In this document: positions 57,861-64,000 of the stretch, piece by piece
Position numbering within the stretch: the first letter of the stretch is position 1
How the letters are laid out: every line of letters starts with the position of its first letter
Origin: Ligula intestinalis
Lineage: Eukaryota > Platyhelminthes > Cestoda > Diphyllobothriidea > Diphyllobothriidae
Reading direction: 5' to 3'
DNA length: 64,000 bases
Assembly (NCBI GenBank): GCA_036362985.1
Contig: JAYGXS010000007.1
Coordinates: 13,645,738-13,709,737, forward strand
Position numbers and translations under genes: made by a program
The notes under the pieces: generated by a model
Databases searched by the model: none
What the model was told of the DNA's origin: nothing
The model's input: only the letters and a program-made list of their open reading frames with translations

Positions 57861-58403
57861 GTGAATCTGGACTGTGAGACAAGGTTACAAACTGAATCCC
57901 GTTTGGCAGAGGCGGGGCCTGATCTATTTGATGCCTGCCAAAAACGAATTGAGGCCCTCATGGAAAAGGATCCCTATATACGTTTTCTACGGTCGGCTTT
58001 GTACTACAAGTTGAAGGAGGTGACTGGCGTCTCGGCTGCAGACTCTATTCATCAGACATCCAGCGTCCTTGATTGTGGCAACATTAAACAGATGAGCGCC
58101 AGCTCACCACTAAGCTCTGACATTCCTTTAGTGCTATCGCTTCCTCAGAATTCGATCCCTTCCCCACAGGTTGCCTGGGAACCTCCGTCGGATCGTGTCT
58201 GTACAGACGTTCTAGACAAGGTTCTGACACCTAATTTTGACAAGAACATTGCCCTCCAAGCCCCCTACAGCCCATTACTTGATGCTATTGTTGTAAATTC
58301 TCCCGCCTGCACCCCGTCTAAGATTTCCCTTAGGGATAACACCAGGGGAGATCATGGGCAAAATAGACATTCTATTGACCTGAGTGATATGGTGATTCAA
58401 TAA
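57861..58403 (+). CDS. RGS gene exon 5 (end of RGS domain and C-terminal tail)
   Basis: Acceptor ATTAAAAATAG ends at 57860. The peptide begins VNLDCETR, continues LFDACQKRIEALMEKDPYIR and FLRSALYYKL, closing the RGS domain (VNLD...F..A...I..LM..D.Y.RFL.S..Y pattern). A tail of about 120 residues follows, rich in Ser and Pro, without recognised domains, ending IDLSDMVIQ and a TAA stop at 58401-58403. The acceptor has a weak polypyrimidine tract, but the domain match fixes the junction. Confidence 0.92.
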   Translation: MNLDCETRLQTESRLAEAGPDLFDACQKRIEALMEKDPYIRFLRSALYYKLKEVTGVSAADSIHQTSSVLDCGNIKQMSASSPLSSDIPLVLSLPQNSIPSPQVAWEPPSDRVCTDVLDKVLTPNFDKNIALQAPYSPLLDAIVVNSPACTPSKISLRDNTRGDHGQNRHSIDLSDMVIQ

Positions 58404-59577
58404 GACAACGTTGGTGGTTTTTATTTTCTATTTCATTAGCGCATTTTATGGTTTCGGTCCACCGTATTTCAACGCTCAAAGACTTGAAAGTCAGACTGAT
58501 TGCTTGCATTCTTCAACTGTCTGTATTTCCATTTCCAACTATATATATGTATATGTTTGTACTTGAAAAATATTCGACGTGCAATATTTTCCTTTATCGA
58601 TGAGCAGAAGATTCAGCAGCGATGAATACATTGTTTTGCTCAAGCGGAAACCTTCTAGCTCCTATTTCCTCACCAAAGGAACTCATTCTAGCACGTCTCC
58701 AAAACTTTTGACTCACACTTTTGGTCAATTTCGGTGATTGGGGATAAGCAGTTATCAAAAAAGCTCACATGGAAGAGTAAATGCAATACTTAAGCGCACA
58801 TGTCTATCTGTTTTTATTTCAAACATATAAATTTCTAAATATTTTAATCAGAATTAAAGGACATGATATTTCAGTAGACATGTCTGCTTATGCTGCCGGA
58901 ATTCAGATCTTCTGAAATCATTCTAAAGGAGCAAACGAATCCAACATTTATGGGACGTGTCAACTCGACCTCACTTTATTGGGATTGCAAAGGTCAAGTT
59001 AATACCTGTTTTTCCTAGGCCTATTTAAAATTCTGAATAAAATTCAACAAGGAATTTACGGAAGTTCCTTAAATAGCCTCTCATTATGCTGGTAATATTT
59101 GAACAAATCCAATAAAAAATTCATTGATGCCATTTGGCTTATCGCAGTTTTTACCACTTCAATAAAACTGCCTATTTGGAAAGATGGACTCACAAAACGT
59201 AGGCACATGAGACCATATATGATATTTCATATCCAAGAGGACATTACCCTATGTATATCCGATATTATATTTTGATGGCCCTGGCAAACGCCCCCAGCAA
59301 TCGACTAATTTCAAAATAAATATGACAATTTTAAACGTTTAGGGACAATATACCTAACAGACAGTTACCACATTTTCGTGACTTTCTAGATTTTAAATGT
59401 TCCGGCTGTTGCTGACATGAACGTGCCGCACCCATGATTCGTCTTACGCCTAATCTTGGAAGTTCTGCGTAAGTGCGCCACGTATAACTCTCACATTACA
59501 GTACAAAATGGATTAGAGAAGTAAGTTACATTCCGAGCGAATACGATGAAAAAAAAGCAGATATTCAGTTAATCGAG
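58404..59577 (+). other. RGS 3' UTR and downstream, no other gene
   Basis: The first AATAAA after the RGS stop is at 59036-59041, and another lies near 59114. Either could end the transcript, giving a 3' UTR of roughly 650-730 bases. Nothing else is recognised. Confidence 0.35.
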
Positions 59578-59873
59578 TTGTACTCATGAACGCTCGCAAA
59601 GATATCACCTGCTCGTCGTCAAAGTAAACGAAAAATGAGAACTGGGAATGTTGCACTATAGGTTTCAGGCGGAGGTTGCAACGAACATGGTGGAATTGGG
59701 GAGGGGGTGGAGGGATACGGGGACAGGACTCCCGCGGCGATAGTTTTTGTTGGTGAGGAGAAGGAAGTGTAAAAGTTTTGATTGTGGCTGTGCTGGTAAG
59801 GGAAGGGGGGTGTTCATGTTTGGATTGTGGACCACGCGTTCGGGCGGGGGGAGGATTCAGAATCTGTGAAGTT

Positions 59874-60338
59874 CTACTTCACCGAGCATGGACAGCTGGT
59901 TGTGGTTTCAGGTTCGGCGCAGATAAGTGGACCATGCCCGCAAATTCTGCTAATACTAGCTGGGTTCGTGTGCCCAGCTTCGATGAATTCTTTCGCTTGC
60001 CTTATGTTAGCCATGGCTATCACATTGGTGCCAATCCTATTGAATCGGTGAGCACACTCAGGGGAGTTCGAAAATACGAGCGAAGAGGGATCCCATCGGT
60101 GAACGGCTGACTTATATTCGATACTGTGAGTCTCAAGACATTGGTTTGTTTGGTCAATATGAACAGAAGCACAGCCGGCGCATGGTATGCGGTAAATAAG
60201 GATACTTAATTGTTCAAAGGGTAGGGGGTACTTTACTCGACGTAGGTTTGCACGCAGTAAAGATACGGGTTTGTGAGCGGTGGAGATGCCGAAACGACTT
60301 AGTTGTCGAGATATGGTTTTTTTAATTATTTCATTCAT
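59874..60338 (-). pseudogene. PLE family B GIY-YIG fragment, minus arm
   Basis: A 154-codon frame on the minus strand with KKTISRQLSRFGISTAHKPV, then RIPCAGCASVHIDQTNQCLE, where the YIG motif has decayed to HID. FSNSPECAHRFN, then AKEFIEAGHTNPASI and CPCSVK follow. It remains open across the nuclease, better preserved than the plus arm. The RT part upstream (60606-60339) is present but interrupted by stops. Confidence 0.75.
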
Positions 60339-60605
60339 TTAGGGTAAAGAATAACATTTAAATGGAACTATATCTTCATTGGGATGAAGATTTTGCACTT
60401 CACCCCGACGTCTTAGACAATTTCTGACAAAGCTTGTCGGATATATGTTAGCCCGGAAATAATTTGCACAAATAGGCTAGTTCTCCTTTGAGCAAACCAT
60501 CATCACCACGATAACGGTAAAACCGTTGGAAAGCAGTACGAACACAGTTTTTTTAAGAGACACAGGGTTGTTACTCCCATAGTCAAAGATGATTTCTGCA
60601 GTGAA

Positions 60606-61245
60606 GTCCTTCCTGCAGAGAATTTAATGACCAAGAAATTTCTGTCGTTCAAAGGTCTTTTCCTGGCTTCTTATATAACGCGCGACTCGACGATTGATAG
60701 TTTACAGCAACGCTTAGACGAAAATCCTATTGGTATTTCAAAACAATATGTGTCGGAAATGCTTATTCTCTATCCCAAGAACCATTGCCAATTTGATGAC
60801 AAATACTATCAGTACGAATGGGCTCGCCAATATCAGAAATAATTGCTGAACTAGTCTAACAGCGACTGGAAGTTGAAGTTTTAGAAACTGTCAAACCGAA
60901 AATTTGGCCCTACTACGTAGATGTTACATTCGTCATCATAAAAACTTCAGACGTTGCACCAGAAATACAGTTCACGCGCAAAGAGGCAACAGGACATACC
61001 CTCCCATTCCTTGACGTGAGGATACAAAGACTCACGGATGGCGAACTCGCAACAAGCGTCTACCGAGAAGACACCGCTGCAGAAATCATCTTTAACTATG
61101 GGAGTAACCACCCTGTGTCCCTTAAAAGAAGCTGTGTTCGTACTCTTTTCCAACAGACCTACCGTTATTGCAGTAATTATGGTTTTCTCAAAAGAGAACT
61201 AGCGTATACGTACAAATTCTTCCGGCTAAAAGATATTTGACATGC
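60606..61245 (+). pseudogene. PLE family B reverse-transcriptase relic
   Basis: One frame reads KKFLSFKGLFLASYITRDST, then DSLQQRLDENPIGISKQYV and FDDKYYQ. The frame then shifts and reads MGSPISEIIAELV (60818 onward), followed by a stop and QRLEVEVLETVKPKIWPYYV. The catalytic YVDD is YVDV (60914-60925). TFVIIK and LPFLDVRIQRL follow, and the thumb runs to a stop near 61240. At least one frameshift, one stop and a catalytic substitution make it inactive. Confidence 0.8.
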
Positions 61246-61359
61246 TATGTCAAAAGTTGCCTTAGACGTCTGGGTGAAATGTAAACCCTTCCTTCCAATG
61301 GAAATATAGTCCCACTGAAATGTTATTCTCTACCCTAGATGAATGAAATATCTAAAAAC

Positions 61360-61860
61360 CATCTCTTGACAACTAAGTCGTTTCGGCATCTCCATCGCCC
61401 ACAAACCCGCATCCTCACTGCGTGCAAACCTATGTCGAGTTAAGGACTCATTATCCGTAGAACAATTATGGGACATTATTTACCACATACCATGTGCCGG
61501 CTGCGCTTGGGTTTATAGTGGCGAAACAGACCGACGTCTTGAAACTCGCATCATAGAATATAAGTCAGCTATTCGCCGACGGGACCATGCATCACTCGCA
61601 TTTGCGCACTCCCTTGAGTGTGATTACTGATTTGGTTGGGATGGCGCTGACGTGATCGCCATGGTTAACACGAGTCTAGCGACAGAATTCATCGAAGCTA
61701 GGTACTTGAGCCCGGCCAGTAGTAACAGACACGTAGACCTTGATTCTCATTATGCCAGTTTGCGTGCATGGTCCACTAACCTGCGCCCAGCCTGAAACCA
61801 CAGAAAGCTGTCCGTGCTCGGTCAAGTAGAATTTCACTGACTCGGAATCTCCCCGCCCGA
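61360..61860 (+). pseudogene. PLE family B GIY-YIG fragment, plus arm
   Basis: Nucleotide counterpart of 60338-59860 on the other strand. Translated pieces in shifting frames include YHVPAALGF and PETTESCPCSVK, with many stops. It is more decayed than the minus arm. Confidence 0.65.
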
Positions 61861-62076
61861 ACACGTGGCCCACAATCCAAATGTGAACACCTCTCTCCAC
61901 TCCCCTAACTGGCATCCCCATGATCGAAACGTGAACACCTCCTTTCCTTCACCAGGACAACATATCGCCGCAGGAGTCAGGCCACCGTAACCCTCCCCCC
62001 TAATCCCACCCGCATTTGTTGTCACCTCCGCCCAGAAACCTCTAGTCCAACATTCCCAGCTCTCACTTTTCATTTA

Positions 62077-63904
62077 CTCTATTCAAACGTCCACGGATAC
62101 TTTCGATTTGCCGAAGATCTTATTTTGTTTTGGAGAACTAAATTTCTGGTAACGATCGTTGAAAGCATTAAACCTAGCCCTACAATTTTGGATAAAGGTG
62201 TTTATATTATTATCATTATAGCCCACTTCAGTGGAAACAAATGCTTGCGTTAAACTGCCAAATATACTGAACATAAGGATTTAAGATTTAGGTTGCAATA
62301 AAGTATACTTTATTCAGCGATTTTTTCACAAAAGCTAAAGAAAAGGGTGAAGGTAGTCCTAATTGCTTAGCCTGTATTAATGTAAAGTGAGGAAACAATT
62401 ATCACGTTTATTTCATATGCCCTTGTTTAGAGAAGAAACGTCAGAGTACTGGTTTTCCTATAATTATGGCGTGAGGTAGTTTTAACCATACAAATATGTA
62501 ACGTCGGCCATCGTGCCTTCTTTATGGGAGCAACGGATCAAAGGTCACATCAGCCTCGTACTACATTGAGATCTTGATTCTGGCGCAAATTTTCAACAGC
62601 ATGCGTTCATCAAAAAATGTTGACATTGTGGACATCTTTATAGAAATTCGAAGGGCTTCAGTAGCGAAATAAAGGCAGCGAATTTGGAATTGATTTTGCA
62701 TGTCAGACTTAGAGTCATTTTACCGAAACATCGATGAGCTGCATATTCGCGTATTAATTAATCGCTGGCATCAACTGTTCATCGGCTGGTAAACCTGAGT
62801 ACGTTGTTCTTAGGCATGTCGTCGCTTATAAAGCAGAGCACCAATGCATTATCGAAAATCGAAACTATGGTCCGTTTGGTTAAAAAAGACTTTATATTTG
62901 TTCAATTTACTTTACAAACAAACGAATGACACGGATTCACAGTTAATAGCTATTACAATGCCACAATATAAGCAAATGTGTGGCAACGATATAGAAACTT
63001 GAAGGCGTTCGAAGGGGTTTTTTTGCTTACAACTACTTTTCTCTTCAACGTTAGCCTTTCCTCCTGCTTCAATTTTCTCCTTTTGTCTTTTTTCTGCACG
63101 CGTTGCAAAATCAAACACGCAGATTCCAAAAAAGTATCAAATTCATTTCTGAAAAGCAAGTAATTTAGCTGATAGTTGTGAGTTGAAGGAAATTGGGATA
63201 GTTACGGCGCCGTTCGATTAACGATCCTCCCAGAGTTTTTGCCTTTTCTTATCTAAGATAAACCCAACTTAGCGAAATTTTTGTTTAAATTTTAAGTATA
63301 TAGGCATTTATGCGCTGGGAAATGGTATAGTAAGACAACTGCCTAGAAGTCATAGTCACTCAGGCAATAAAAAAAATAACGCAAATGGGCCAGCAAGTTA
63401 TTTGCGTTTTAAATATAGATTCCAAAATGTGCTTTGCATGGTTTCTGATGTGGTTTACAATAGCACAGTGGAATTCGTTGCTATTCTTTACTAAGTGCGT
63501 CATTGAATTGGAAATTACATAGGCTCGTCCCCATTAAAACAGTCCGGAAGTGTTTGTAGTTAATTCCCACGCCATGTGCTTAAAATCGGCTGCCTATGCT
63601 TTGTGCTATAGGATATACGATCCGAACACGAAGGATTGGCAAATTAAGGCAAACACAATAACCAAGCTACAACCAGCCCAAATGCATATAGAAAATGGTA
63701 AATTACTAACGAGAACTTAAAATCTAAACAAGAAAGCAAACAGTGTTTCAAGTATATTGCTTCGAAAGCGCAATGATGTATGTCCTAGGAAAGGGCTTAA
63801 CATACAGAAGGCCATATATTTTCACAGAACCATCTGATTTAATAAAACCCGATATACACAGGAACATTTCAATGTGTAATAGTAGCCAAAATTCGATTTC
63901 CAGG
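62077..63904. other. Non-coding stretch, nothing recognised
   Basis: AT-rich; only short frames without domains. Confidence 0.4.
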
Positions 63905-63960
63905 TGGTAAGTCAGAAGGAGAAAGGGCGTTTTCCGGGAGAAGTATATTTGTGGTCTGAC
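63905..63960 (+). repeat. Dispersed ~50-bp motif, copy 4
   Basis: AAGTCAGAAGGAGAAAGGGC, then GTTTTCCGGGAGAAGTATATT, in line with the copies at 36853, 46866 and 38135 (minus). The right end continues as GTGGTCTGACGTTGTTGTG, which I could not match elsewhere. Confidence 0.4.
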
Positions 63961-64000
63961 GTTGTTGTGTTTAGAACATTCTTATCAAAAGTTGGTCACG

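Larger units (their letters stand above)
22863..58403 (+). other. RGS-domain gene, five-exon model (introns included)
   Basis: Exons 22863-23312, 25442-25653, 52741-52955, 55637-55803 and 57861-58403 join to 1587 bases (528 residues plus stop). Junction phases agree throughout: 0/0, 2/2, 1/1 and 0/0. The three 3' exons form one continuous RGS domain, so their linkage is strong. Linkage of the first two exons across the 27.1 kb intron 2 rests on phase, splice sites and strand only, and further exons inside that intron cannot be excluded. The product would be a GTPase-activating protein for heterotrimeric G-alpha subunits with long, Ser/Thr-rich flanks. I cannot assign it to a named RGS subfamily. 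Confidence 0.75.
59578..62076. mobile_element. PLE family B, ~1 kb inverted arms around an RT relic
   Basis: The arm 60606-59622 (minus strand) and the arm 61070-62076 (plus strand) are diverged inverted copies. Both run from the RT thumb region (CTGCAGAAATCATCTTT.ACTATGGGAGTAAC) through the GIY-YIG domain to the same non-coding 3' end (CAACATTCCCAG.TCTCA.TTTTC.TTTAC). The 470-base centre carries the RT palm on the plus strand. Just beyond the minus arm, 59620-59580 (minus) reads TTTGACGACGAGCAGG...GCGAGCGTTC, a possible hammerhead relic. Confidence 0.75.

Overview
This is AT-rich eukaryotic DNA from a draft assembly (one 400-base N gap), with very low coding density. It fits a parasitic flatworm, probably a tapeworm of the diphyllobothriid kind. 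The reasons are many Penelope-like element (PLE) fragments, hammerhead-ribozyme motifs at their ends, tRNA-derived SINEs and long introns. The organism call is inference; no species-specific marker is present.

Two host genes can be supported, both on the + strand. The first is an RGS-domain protein (regulator of G-protein signalling) assembled from five exons: 22863-23312, 25442-25653, 52741-52955, 55637-55803 and 57861-58403. All four junctions have GT/AG ends and matching phases, giving a 528-residue protein with the RGS domain split over exons 3-5. Intron 2 is 27.1 kb. The second gene, an intronless seven-helix protein at 38653-39342 resembling SWEET (MtN3/saliva) sugar transporters, lies nested inside that intron.

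Nearly everything else that can be read is mobile-element debris. A nearly intact PLE (family A; RT plus GIY-YIG, one internal stop) spans about 17120-19850 and ends in a hammerhead fold. Family A relics lie near 43.0-43.6 kb, 29.5 kb (minus) and 24.2 kb. A second PLE group (family C) is represented by decayed pieces at 21.0-21.9, 36.9-37.5, 42.0-42.4, 44.4-45.3 and 46.4-46.7 kb. Three of these are flanked by inverted hammerhead-like arms. A third PLE (family B) forms a roughly 1 kb-arm inverted repeat at 59.6-62.1 kb. A separate short element at about 10.4-10.6 kb carries a complete hammerhead and a (TA)n tail. A family D end-repeat recurs at 7.4, 9.6 and 34.4 kb. Inverted tRNA-derived SINEs sit just upstream of RGS exon 4.

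The most notable theme is ribozyme sequence: at least a dozen hammerhead-like motifs in 64 kb, from apparently complete (10.55 and 19.8 kb) to decayed, often as inverted pairs around truncated PLE 3' coding sequence. The long remaining stretches (for example 10.7-17.1, 25.7-29.3, 47-51 and 62.1-64 kb) show no convincing gene.
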